5,994 bases of DNA. Source: Pseudomonadota bacterium (GTDB lineage: Bacteria; Myxococcota; Polyangia; GCA-2747355; JACKDQ01). Where the stretch lies: NCBI GenBank assembly GCA_030591195.1, contig JAUVBO010000214.1:1-5994 (forward strand), in the 5' to 3' direction. The notes under the pieces were generated by a model. That model had not been told where the DNA came from, did no database searches, and saw nothing but the letters and a program-made list of their open reading frames with translations. Shown here in pieces: positions 1 to 5,544 of this stretch (its first letter is position 1; each line of letters opens with the position of its first letter). The position numbers were made by a program, and so were the translations under genes.

Positions 1-141
1 CTCTGTCGGTGGCTGCCGATGCTGACCGCCCGGGTCGAGAAGGCCGAGGGCGAGGTCTTTTTCCGGGTCCTCGGCGCCGCCGATCACCTCACGCGCGGCG
101 AGAAGCAACGGCTCGAGGTCGCGATGGCCAGCGTGGCCTGA
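1..141 (+). CDS. C-terminal fragment of a probable TorD/NarJ-type molybdoenzyme chaperone
   Basis: The frame is open from the window edge to a TGA at 139-141, giving the last 46 residues of a protein whose start lies outside. The visible part reads W-L-P near its beginning, then a charged helix (TARVEKAEGE), an aromatic pair (VFFRVL) and a leucine-rich final helix. This spacing of a WLP segment, an FF/FY pair and a terminal helix is like the last part of TorD/DmsD/NarJ chaperones, which bind the signal peptide and apo form of DMSO-reductase-family molybdoenzymes before Tat export. The match is to a weakly conserved region and comes from pattern memory. The support from context is good: tatA follows at once and moaA lies downstream. 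The TGA is part of the tatA Shine-Dalgarno stretch, so the two genes are almost certainly cotranscribed. Alternative: an unrelated helical protein. Confidence 0.5.
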   Translation, partial: LCRWLPMLTARVEKAEGEVFFRVLGAADHLTRGEKQRLEVAMASVA

Positions 142-151
142 GGAGGGTTCG

Positions 152-361
152 ATGTTCGGACTGGGAGCGACCGAGCTGCTGATCATCCTTGCGATCCTGG
201 TCGTCCTGTTCGGCGCCCGCCGGATCCCCAGGCTTGCCCGCTCGCTCGGCGAGGCGGTCCAGTCGTTTCGAACCGCCGGCGCCGAGCGGGACAACGCCGT
301 AGCCGCGGCAGGGCAGGTCACGGCGGCGCCCGCGGGCGACGAAGGGGCGATCAAGAGCTAG
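152..361 (+). CDS. tatA: Sec-independent protein translocase subunit TatA
   Basis: TatA forms the size-adaptable membrane pathway by which TatBC-bound folded proteins cross the cytoplasmic membrane. The 69-residue product has the standard architecture: a very short N-terminus with a polar Glu8, one transmembrane helix (about residues 8-20), the Phe20-Gly21 hinge, a basic amphipathic helix (about 22-40, ARRIPRLARSLGEAVQSFR) and a low-complexity Ala/Gly-rich acidic tail. Length is at the short end for TatA. An AGGAGGG ribosome binding site at 141-147 sits four bases before the ATG and overlaps the stop of the preceding gene, so translation is likely coupled. No tatB or tatC is visible, so this is probably an accessory copy dedicated to the cluster. 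That agrees with export of a folded, cofactor-containing enzyme. TatB is less likely because the tail is too short; TatA and TatE cannot be separated by sequence alone. Confidence 0.9.
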   Translation: MFGLGATELLIILAILVVLFGARRIPRLARSLGEAVQSFRTAGAERDNAVAAAGQVTAAPAGDEGAIKS

Positions 362-400
362 CGGGCCCAGCGGCCGCACAGGTCCTGATTCAGGCCCGCT
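360..400 (+). repeat. 8-bp inverted repeat just after tatA
   Basis: AGCGGGCC (360-367) is perfectly complementary to GGCCCGCT (393-400), with a 25-base loop. The loop contains a smaller alternative hairpin, CCTG-ATT-CAGG (384-394), which would compete with the outer stem. The stem starts inside the tatA stop codon. No T-run follows, so it is not a classic intrinsic terminator. It may stabilise or process the message between tatA and the cytochrome gene. The rest of the 113-base gap (401-474) shows no convincing promoter. Confidence 0.3.
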
Positions 401-474
401 GCGTAATCTGGATCCTCTCGACGATCGGCTGCCGGTGGTCATGGTCGGGGGCTCCGCTGTCCCGAGGCTGATCG

Positions 475-1923
475 ATGCTCAGGCGAGTCGCCGACCTTCT
501 GCCCACCCTATGGAGCAATTGGACCGCGCTGCTCGGCACGGCACTGGCGACCGTCTCGGGCAACGTGATGCTGATCTTCTTCGTCGTCGACACCGCCACC
601 GCGGTGACGAATCCCTACGCGATGGGCTTCGCCTACCTGTTGATGCCGCCGGTGTTCGTCATCGGGCTGGTGCTGATCGCCTTCGGTTCCTGGCGAGCCA
701 GGCGGTTGGAACGGAGCCCGTCGGTGATCAGCGAGGCCGTGAGCATGGTGATGGCCGACCGCCGGACCCGCCGTCGGCTGTGGTTCGTCGTCTTGGGCAC
801 GCTGGCCAACGTCACCATCGTCTCGGTCGTCGCCTACAAGGGGATCACCTACACCAACTCGGTCGACTTCTGCGGCAAGCTTTGCCACTCGGCGATGGCG
901 CCCGAGTACTTGGCGTACAAGCGCTCGCCGCACGCCCGCGTCCCCTGCGCCGGCTGCCATATCGGCGAGGGGGCCTCGTGGTTTGTCCAGTCGAAGCTCT
1001 CCGGAATGGGCCAGGTCTGGGCGATCTTCCGCGGCAAGTACTCGCGGCCGATCAAGACGCCGATCCACAACCTGCGTCCCGCGCCCGAGACTTGCGAGAA
1101 GTGCCACTGGCCGGCCAAGTTCCACGGCACGCGCCTCCTGGTGCGGCACATCTACAAGAGCGACGAGAAGAACACCCGCGAGACCAACATCGTGCGGCTG
1201 AACGTCGGCGGGATGGACCGGCGCAAGGGCCGCTTCGTCGGCATTCACTGGCACGTCAGCCCCGGGGTGAAGATCTCCTACGAGGCGCTCGACGCGAAGC
1301 GGGCCAAGATCGGGAAGATCACGGTCGAGGAGCAGGGAAAGAAGACGCGGGTGTACCACCCGCCGGCCGACAGCAAGGGCAAGCGGTCGGCGGGCGAGGT
1401 GGTCGAGAGACGGGTGATGGACTGCGTCGACTGCCACAACCGCCCGTCGCACACCTTCGACCCCCTGCCCGAGAGGGCCGTGGACGCCGCGCTGACCCTC
1501 GGCAAGATCGACGACACGCTGCCGTTCATCCGCAAGCGGGCGATCGCGCTGCTACGCGATACCTCGATCGCGCCGGCGGCGGCAGCCGCGCGCTACGGGG
1601 ACGCGCTCCGGCGATTCTATCGCGGGAGGTATCCTCGCCTGGCCAAGAGCAAGGCCAGGTCGATCACCAAGGCTGCGGGTGAGATCGCTTGGATCTACCG
1701 GCGGAACATCTTTCCCCAGATGAAGATCGGCTGGGGCACCTACCCCTTGCACATCGGCCATCGGACGACCACCGAGGGCTGCTACCGCTGCCACGACGAT
1801 GAGCACGCGACGAGCCAAGGCGTGACGGTGTCCCAGGACTGTGACCAGTGCCACGAGATCCTCGCCGAGGAAGAAGAAAAGCCTGACGTGCCCCCGGGCC
1901 TGCTCCAGCTGGGGCGCATGTGA
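475..1923 (+). CDS. Membrane-anchored multiheme cytochrome c, NapC/NirT (ImcH-like) type
   Basis: The predicted 482-residue protein is an inner-membrane c-type cytochrome that probably takes electrons from quinol and passes them to a periplasmic redox partner. Three hydrophobic helices (about residues 17-39, 49-71 and 101-121) precede a periplasmic haem domain. Canonical CXXCH sites begin at C158, C207, C317, C436 and C456. The first site is C133-G-K-L-C137-H138, which is CX3CH. Met141 follows it and could be an axial ligand, as the Met after haem 1 is in NrfH. The segments PHARVPCAGCHIGEGASWFVQSKLSG and RPAPETCEKCHWPAKF belong to the NapC/NirT superfamily. Classic NapC and NrfH have one anchor helix and four haems; three helices and more haems recall ImcH of Geobacter, but I could not align them. 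The start is supported by GAGG at 464-467, seven bases before the ATG. The tail is acidic (AEEEEKPD). It lies between Tat and molybdenum cofactor genes, so its partner may be a molybdoenzyme. Confidence 0.92.
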   Translation: MLRRVADLLPTLWSNWTALLGTALATVSGNVMLIFFVVDTATAVTNPYAMGFAYLLMPPVFVIGLVLIAFGSWRARRLERSPSVISEAVSMVMADRRTRRRLWFVVLGTLANVTIVSVVAYKGITYTNSVDFCGKLCHSAMAPEYLAYKRSPHARVPCAGCHIGEGASWFVQSKLSGMGQVWAIFRGKYSRPIKTPIHNLRPAPETCEKCHWPAKFHGTRLLVRHIYKSDEKNTRETNIVRLNVGGMDRRKGRFVGIHWHVSPGVKISYEALDAKRAKIGKITVEEQGKKTRVYHPPADSKGKRSAGEVVERRVMDCVDCHNRPSHTFDPLPERAVDAALTLGKIDDTLPFIRKRAIALLRDTSIAPAAAAARYGDALRRFYRGRYPRLAKSKARSITKAAGEIAWIYRRNIFPQMKIGWGTYPLHIGHRTTTEGCYRCHDDEHATSQGVTVSQDCDQCHEILAEEEEKPDVPPGLLQLGRM

Positions 1924-1970
1924 CGGTCGTGGGGCAGATGTGGCCCCTGGGTGCGATGCTCGTGGGGCAG
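1922..1970 (+). repeat. Two 16-base direct repeats 33 bases apart (candidate activator sites)
   Basis: GACGGTCGTGGGGCAG (1922-1937) and GATGCTCGTGGGGCAG (1955-1970) match at 14 of 16 positions, with an 11-base identical core TCGTGGGGCAG. Their starts are 33 bases apart, about three helical turns, so both face the same side of the DNA. They lie roughly 125 and 160 bases upstream of the start expected from the sigma-54 promoter at 2063-2077, the usual range for NtrC-class enhancer sites. The first copy overlaps the stop codon of the cytochrome gene. The core is not palindromic, which is unusual for an NtrC-type site. Binding by the regulator encoded at 3152-4543 is inference. Confidence 0.5.
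1931..1947 (+). other. Small GC hairpin after the cytochrome stop codon
   Basis: GGGGC (1931-1935) pairs with GCCCC (1943-1947) around a seven-base loop, eight bases after the stop codon of the cytochrome gene. There is no T-run, so termination is uncertain. The 5' arm is shared with the first direct repeat, so the pairing may be incidental. Confidence 0.2.
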
Positions 1971-1986
1971 CCTGGTAACAACGGCA

Positions 1987-2013
1987 CCGGTCGCGTCGCG
2001 GTCGCCCGACCGG
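1987..2013 (+). repeat. Inverted repeat with nested 14-base palindrome upstream of the sigma-54 promoter
   Basis: CCGGTCG (1987-1993) is perfectly complementary to CGACCGG (2007-2013). Nested in it is CGGTCG-CC-CGACCG (1999-2012), a near-continuous palindrome with six-base arms. The two arrangements share the right arm, so CGGTCG occurs twice facing one CGACCG. The element lies about 50-75 bases before the -24 box and could be a protein binding site or a transcript hairpin after the cytochrome gene. GC-rich DNA makes such palindromes fairly common. Confidence 0.35.
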
Positions 2014-2062
2014 CGACGTGCGGTTGAGCTTGGTTTCGCTGTCGCCGGTGGGTCTTCGGTGG

Positions 2063-2077
2063 TGGCACGGGGCTTGC
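2063..2077 (+). promoter_or_regulatory. Sigma-54 (RpoN) promoter for moaA and downstream genes
   Basis: TGGCAC-GGGGC-TTGC is an exact match to the core sigma-54 consensus TGGCAC-N5-TTGC, with the invariant GG at 2064-2065 and GC at 2076-2077, ten bases between them. Transcription should start near 2089. The message would then begin almost at the ribosome binding site (2090-2096) and have a leader of only about 13 bases before the GTG of moaA. The promoter falls between the cytochrome gene and moaA, and a sigma-54 activator is encoded two genes downstream, which strengthens the call. Confidence 0.85.
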
Positions 2078-2089
2078 GTGACTGAGGTT

Positions 2090-2096
2090 GGAGGAG
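2090..2096 (+). promoter_or_regulatory. Ribosome binding site that sets the moaA start
   Basis: GGAGGAG lies five bases before the GTG at 2102 and 17 bases before the ATG at 2114, so the GTG is the better start. A longer reading from the GTG at 2018 would begin upstream of the sigma-54 promoter and is rejected. Confidence 0.75.
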
Positions 2097-2101
2097 AGCT
2101 C

Positions 2102-3067
2102 GTGCGCCGAACGATGACCAGTCGGACAACTGGGTTCTACATCAGGGTTTCGGTGACGGACCGCTGCAACCTGCGGTGCCGTTACTGTCGCCCGGCCGAG
2201 GGGCCTGCAGCAGGGGCGTCCGACACGCAGCCTCTCGACGACGAGACATTGCTGGGGATTCTCCAGGCGATTGGCAATGCGGTGCCGATATGCAAAATAC
2301 GGCTGACCGGCGGCGAGCCGTTGGTCCGCCGCGAGCTGCCGGGGTTGATCGAGGCGCTACGCGTGGGTTTCCCCGAGGCCTGCATCGGGTTGACGACCAA
2401 CGGCACGCGACTCGCCGCGCAGGCAGGGCGGCTGCGGCGGGCCGGCGTAGACGCCGTCAACGTCAGCCTCGACACGACCGACGCAGCTCGGTTCTCCGTT
2501 CTCACTGGCGGCGGCCTCTTGACTGACGTGCTCGCCGGGCTGTCTGCCGCGCGAGCTCAAGGGTTTCGGTCGCTGAAGCTCAACGCGGTGCTTCGCCGCT
2601 CCGGCCTCCGCGACATGGTCGAGCTGGTGCGCGTGGCCGACGCGCACGGGGCCGAGGCGCGCTTCATCGAGCTGATGCCCGTCGGCGCCGGGGCGGCGAT
2701 TTTCACGCAGGAGTACGTCTCCGTCGACCAGGGGTTGCAGACACTCCGTGGCGCGATGACCTACCTTGGTCCCGTCGGCCAGCAGGGGACCGCCATGCGC
2801 CACCGCCTCCGCCTCGGGAGCAGGGAGGTCACCGTCGGCTTCATCGCCCCGGTGTCGGTGCCCTTCTGTGGTGCGTGCGATCGGCTCCGCCTCGACGCGC
2901 GTGGCCGGCTGTACGCCTGCATGCGGTCGGTCAGGGGTGTCGACCTCGCCGCCAGGCTGGGGCAGGGGGACGACGCGGTTGGCCGGGCGGTTGGCGCGGT
3001 GGTGGCCCGCAAGCGCACGATGCCCTCGGCGTGGCCCCGACGGGACATGGTCGCGATTGGAGGATGA
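2102..3067 (+). CDS. moaA: GTP 3',8-cyclase MoaA (molybdenum cofactor biosynthesis)
   Basis: MoaA is a cytoplasmic radical-SAM enzyme that converts GTP to 3',8-cyclo-dihydro-GTP, which MoaC turns into cyclic pyranopterin phosphate, the first intermediate of molybdenum cofactor. The 321-residue product (E. coli MoaA has 329) shows the full motif set. IRVSVTDRCNLRCRYC carries the CX3CX2C cluster ligands C22, C26 and C29. LTGGEP (68-73), TTNGTRL (98-104), VSLDT (121-125) and FIELMPVG (188-195) follow. The C-terminal cluster is C256, C259 and C273 (CX2CX13C). The chain ends in the Gly-Gly tail (320-321) needed for activity, preceded by RRDMVAI. All key residues are present, so the enzyme should be active. 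The start is a GTG chosen by its ribosome binding site. No moaC, moaD or moaE is visible. This copy is probably extra and induced with a molybdoenzyme through the sigma-54 promoter just upstream. Confidence 0.95.
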   Translation: MRRTMTSRTTGFYIRVSVTDRCNLRCRYCRPAEGPAAGASDTQPLDDETLLGILQAIGNAVPICKIRLTGGEPLVRRELPGLIEALRVGFPEACIGLTTNGTRLAAQAGRLRRAGVDAVNVSLDTTDAARFSVLTGGGLLTDVLAGLSAARAQGFRSLKLNAVLRRSGLRDMVELVRVADAHGAEARFIELMPVGAGAAIFTQEYVSVDQGLQTLRGAMTYLGPVGQQGTAMRHRLRLGSREVTVGFIAPVSVPFCGACDRLRLDARGRLYACMRSVRGVDLAARLGQGDDAVGRAVGAVVARKRTMPSAWPRRDMVAIGG

Positions 3068-3114
3068 GCAGGGGACGATATTGGCTGGCGAGGGACAGAG
3101 GTCGGTGGCGGGAG

Positions 3115-3137
3115 CGTGCGGTCCTCTGAGACGCACG
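3115..3137 (+). other. Hairpin just upstream of the regulator's ribosome binding site
   Basis: CGTGCG (3115-3120) pairs perfectly with CGCACG (3132-3137) around an 11-base loop. It ends at the first base of the GAAGGGGG ribosome binding site, so it could modulate translation of the response regulator relative to moaA. It lies in the 84-base gap between moaA and the regulator. No promoter is evident there, so the two are probably cotranscribed. The stem is short and this is weak evidence. Confidence 0.25.
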
Positions 3138-3144
3138 AAGGGGG
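3137..3144 (+). promoter_or_regulatory. Ribosome binding site that sets the response regulator start
   Basis: GAAGGGGG lies seven bases before the GTG at 3152. That start puts VKILLVEDD at the very N-terminus, as usual for receiver domains. The GTG at 3116 would add 12 non-family residues and has no comparable site. Confidence 0.7.
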
Positions 3145-3151
3145 TCTGTCG

Positions 3152-4543
3152 GTGAAGATTCTGTTGGTCGAGGACGATCTGGCGGTCAGTACCACCATGA
3201 GAGATGCCCTGCTGGAAGCGGGGCATCTGGTCGAGGTGCATCGAGATGGCTTCGATGCGAAGGACGCGCTCGCCGAGCACTCCTTTGACCTCCTGCTCGC
3301 CGACGTGCGCCTGCCCGGCATGGACGGCGTGGCGCTCTTTCGCTTCGCTCGCCGGGTTCAGCCCCACTGCGCGGCGGTGTTGGTTTCCGCCTACGCGGAC
3401 ATCGATACCGCGGTGGCGGTCATGCGCGAGGGCGCGGTCGATTACCTCGCCAAGCCGTTCAAGCTGAAGGCGTTGGCGGAGCTGGTGGCAAAGGTGGAGC
3501 AGCAGGGTCACTTCGCCGACGCGCTGACGGCTGCTCGACGTCCAGAGCGGGGCGCGGAGCCGGACGACGACGAGCTGCTCGTCGGTCGCTCGGTCGCGAT
3601 GCGGGCCGTCCGCAACCGCATCGCCGCGGCCGCCGAAGCTGGCGTCAACGTGCTGATCACCGGGGAGACCGGCACCGGCAAGGAGCTGGCCGCGCGAACG
3701 CTACACCAGCGCTCAGCGCGGTCCGTGCGACCATTCATCCAGATCAACTGCGCTGCGATCCCGCCCGAGCTCTTCGAGTCCGAGATGTTCGGACACGAGC
3801 GAGGAGCCTTCACCGGCGCCGAGCGCAGCCGGGCGGGTCGCGTGGCCGTCGCGGACGGCGGGGTCCTGTTTCTCGACGAGATCGGGGAGCTGAAGCTCGA
3901 GCACCAGGCCAAGCTGCTTCGGGTCGCCGACGCCGGAAGCTTCGAGCGCGTCGGCGGCGACCGGCCGGCCCAGGTGGACCTAACGCTGATCTCGGCGACC
4001 AACCGCGATCTGGCCGACGACGTCGCCAGTGGGCGATTTCGCCGGGACCTGTTCTTCCGCCTCAACGTGATCGAGATCGCGTTGCCGCCGCTGAGGGAAC
4101 GCAGGGCCGATATTCCGCTGCTCGCCGCGACCTTTCTCGGCGAGCTCGCCGAGCGCGCGGGTCTAGCGATGCCGCGGCTGACCCCGGCGGCGATGGCCGC
4201 GCTGGCGACGCACGACTATCCGGGCAATGTGCGGGAGCTGCGTCATGCCCTCGAACAGGCGGTGGCGCTGTCGCGCGGCGCGACGATCGACGTCGGTCAC
4301 CTGCCCCAGCAGGCGTTCGAGCCGGTGGAGGCTCGCGAGCCGGGCGCGGGGCTGATGCGCCTGTCGGAGGCGGCCCGCCAGTTCGAGCGGGCCTACATCG
4401 AGCGTGCTCTCGACACCACGCAGGGAAGGCGCAAGGAAGCGGCCCGCCGGCTCGGCATCTCACGCAAGAGCCTCTGGCAGAAAACGAAGAAGGTAGGCCC
4501 ACTTGCCGGGGTTGCTTGCGCCAAGCCTCACGAGGATGAATAA
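3152..4543 (+). CDS. Sigma-54-dependent response regulator (NtrC/AioR class)
   Basis: This 463-residue cytoplasmic protein should, when phosphorylated, form a ring at enhancer sites and use ATP to open sigma-54 promoters. The receiver domain (1-118) has acidic residues D8 and D9, phosphoacceptor D51 (LLADVRLPGMDG), switch S79 and K101 of KPF. The AAA+ domain (about 143-375) has Walker A GETGTGKE (171-178), the sigma-54 contact loop GAFTGA (218-223), Walker B VLFLDEIGEL (D242, E243), SATNRDL (281-287), the arginine-finger region FRRDLFFRLN and PGNVREL (357-363). A Fis-type helix-turn-helix lies at about 405-446 (QGRRKEAARRLGISRKSLWQK). All catalytic residues are intact. The partner kinase is not in the window. 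It follows moaA by 84 bases and so probably shares its sigma-54 promoter, which it may itself activate. The adjacent PhnD-like gene makes it resemble AioR or ArxR, but the sequence alone shows only the NtrC class. Confidence 0.93.
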   Translation: MKILLVEDDLAVSTTMRDALLEAGHLVEVHRDGFDAKDALAEHSFDLLLADVRLPGMDGVALFRFARRVQPHCAAVLVSAYADIDTAVAVMREGAVDYLAKPFKLKALAELVAKVEQQGHFADALTAARRPERGAEPDDDELLVGRSVAMRAVRNRIAAAAEAGVNVLITGETGTGKELAARTLHQRSARSVRPFIQINCAAIPPELFESEMFGHERGAFTGAERSRAGRVAVADGGVLFLDEIGELKLEHQAKLLRVADAGSFERVGGDRPAQVDLTLISATNRDLADDVASGRFRRDLFFRLNVIEIALPPLRERRADIPLLAATFLGELAERAGLAMPRLTPAAMAALATHDYPGNVRELRHALEQAVALSRGATIDVGHLPQQAFEPVEAREPGAGLMRLSEAARQFERAYIERALDTTQGRRKEAARRLGISRKSLWQKTKKVGPLAGVACAKPHEDE

Positions 4544-4574
4544 TCACTAAGTGCTAGTCACTGGGTGTTGGTGT

Positions 4575-4578
4575 GGGG
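4575..4578 (+). promoter_or_regulatory. Probable ribosome binding site for the PhnD-like protein
   Basis: GGGG lies seven bases before the ATG at 4586. The alternative GTG at 4565 has no recognisable site upstream. The G-run is part of GTGGGGCA (4573-4580), which also occurs in both direct repeats at 1922-1970. Confidence 0.4.
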
Positions 4579-4585
4579 CACGAGC

Positions 4586-5503
4586 ATGGTCGCGGCGCAG
4601 CCGGAATCAGTCTTTATTGTCATCGCCCTGGCGGCACTGTCTGCCTCCTGTCGCGACGAGGTGGCGGTGCTGAACTTCGCCGAACGCGTTCCCACGCGTG
4701 CGGCGGTGGCGCGGCCCAGCAGGCAGCAACTGCGCGTGGCGATCGCCGCGATGATCTCGCCCAAGGAAACCGCAGCGCAGTACGAAAAGGTCGTGAGCGA
4801 GCTGGGCAAGGCGCTGAAGGAGCCCACCTCGCTGGTTCACGGCCGCACCTATGGCCACGTCAACGAGTTGTTCGACGCCGGCAAGCTGGATCTGGCGTTT
4901 CTTTGTACGGGCGGTTATCTGGCCCTGAAGAAGCGCACGCCGGGCGTGACCGTGCTGGCCGTGCCACAGGTCGATGGCAAGACGACCTACGAGTCGCTGG
5001 TGATCGTCAGAGTCGGCAGTCCCGCGACCCGGTTTGCCGACCTGAGGGGTGCCGCGTTTGCCTTCACCGACCCGCTGTCCCAGACCGGGTACCTCTACCC
5101 GGCGTCGCGGGTCAAGCAGCTCGGCGAGACCAAGGACAGCTTCTTTTCCTCCTACACCTTCGTCGGGAGCCACGATCGCGCGATACGGGCGGTCCAGGGC
5201 GGGCAGCGCAGCGCCGCGGCGGTGGACAGCCTCGTCTTTCGATACTTCGCCAAGCACGCGCCCGATCGCGTCCGCGGCCTGCGCGTGCTCGAGCGCTCAC
5301 CCGCCTTTGGCATGCCGCCCGTCGTCGCGTCGGCGAGGATCCCGGCGGCCCGCCAGCGACGATGGAGATCGGCGCTGCTCCAGCTACATCGGCGCGCTTC
5401 CGCAAGGGATGCGCTGCGGGCGCTCGGCATCGACCGGTTCGTCACGCCTCGGCCGAGCTTGTATCGGACCGCCCGGGAGCTCTACGACCGGGCTAACCCC
5501 TGA
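4586..5503 (+). CDS. PhnD-family periplasmic binding protein, AioX/ArxX-like oxyanion sensor candidate
   Basis: The 305-residue product belongs to the phosphate/phosphite/phosphonate-binding (PhnD-like) family. After a hydrophobic export segment (9-21) ending in Cys22 (LSASC, a loose lipobox) comes lobe one, LRVAIAAMISPKETAAQYEKV, and the HVNELFDAGKLDLAFLCTGGY motif, where PhnD proteins line the ligand pocket. FTDPLSQTGYLYP (160-172) is the family's serine/glycine oxyanion-binding loop, and VGSHDRAIRAVQGGQRSAAAVDS (193-215) is the second-lobe signature. Apart from Cys22 the only cysteine is Cys107 in the pocket motif. AioX, the arsenite sensor of AioXSR, uses a single cysteine at nearly the same number. 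No ABC permease or ATPase gene is adjacent, but a sigma-54 response regulator ends 42 bases upstream, so a sensing role is likelier than transport. The export segment has no Lys or Arg before it, which is odd and makes the start or localisation less certain. An ordinary phosphonate- or phosphite-binding role is the alternative. Confidence 0.85.
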   Translation: MVAAQPESVFIVIALAALSASCRDEVAVLNFAERVPTRAAVARPSRQQLRVAIAAMISPKETAAQYEKVVSELGKALKEPTSLVHGRTYGHVNELFDAGKLDLAFLCTGGYLALKKRTPGVTVLAVPQVDGKTTYESLVIVRVGSPATRFADLRGAAFAFTDPLSQTGYLYPASRVKQLGETKDSFFSSYTFVGSHDRAIRAVQGGQRSAAAVDSLVFRYFAKHAPDRVRGLRVLERSPAFGMPPVVASARIPAARQRRWRSALLQLHRRASARDALRALGIDRFVTPRPSLYRTARELYDRANP

Positions 5504-5533
5504 GCTCTGGAGGGTCCCGGACGGAAGCATATA

Positions 5534-5544
5534 TCACAATGTGA
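5534..5544 (+). promoter_or_regulatory. Palindrome TCACA-A-TGTGA in an AT-rich patch
   Basis: A perfect 11-base palindrome lies in the only clearly AT-rich stretch of this gap (about 5526-5550, including CATATATCACAATGTGAC). The half-sites are TGTGA/TCACA as in CRP/FNR sites, but in the opposite order and only one base apart, so it is not a standard CRP site. It overlaps the first GTGAC repeat. Confidence 0.35.

Noticed and set aside
435..1682. Long open frame of 415 codons overlapping the cytochrome gene
   Set aside because: It reads as Arg/Gly/Pro-rich low-complexity protein with no family motifs, typical of the shifted frame of a GC-rich gene. The overlapping frame has three helices and six haem motifs.
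2018..2101. N-terminal extension of MoaA from the GTG at 2018
   Set aside because: The added 28 residues are not MoaA-like, and they span the sigma-54 promoter at 2063-2077. The strong ribosome binding site at 2090-2096 points to the GTG at 2102.
3064..3129. Tiny 21-codon frame overlapping the moaA stop (ATGA at 3064-3067)
   Set aside because: The start overlap looks like translational coupling, but the GGAGG is directly against the ATG with no spacing and the product is an Arg-rich shadow. It is not supported as a gene.
2357..3511. Long minus-strand open frame of 384 codons across moaA and the regulator
   Set aside because: It runs antisense through two genes with complete motif sets, is His/Arg-rich without recognisable domains, and reflects GC-biased codon positions.
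4545..4562. Small palindromes CACTAAGTG and AGTG-N5-CACT between the regulator and the PhnD-like gene
   Set aside because: The arms are only four bases, overlap one another and give no recognisable operator or terminator. Chance is the simplest explanation.
4577..4590. Possible second sigma-54 promoter before the PhnD-like gene (GGCACGAGCATGG)
   Set aside because: The -24-like GGCAC is present, but there is no GC ten bases after the GG and no TTGC, so the -12 element is missing.
4573..5496. Second-frame open reading of 307 codons over the PhnD-like gene
   Set aside because: No family features, Arg/Gly-rich composition. The frame starting at 4586 has the PhnD-family motifs.
5477..5507. GAGCTC repeated at 5477 and 5502 as a terminator for the PhnD-like gene
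   Set aside because: GAGCTC is self-complementary so the pairing is trivial, most of it lies inside the coding region, and no T-run follows.
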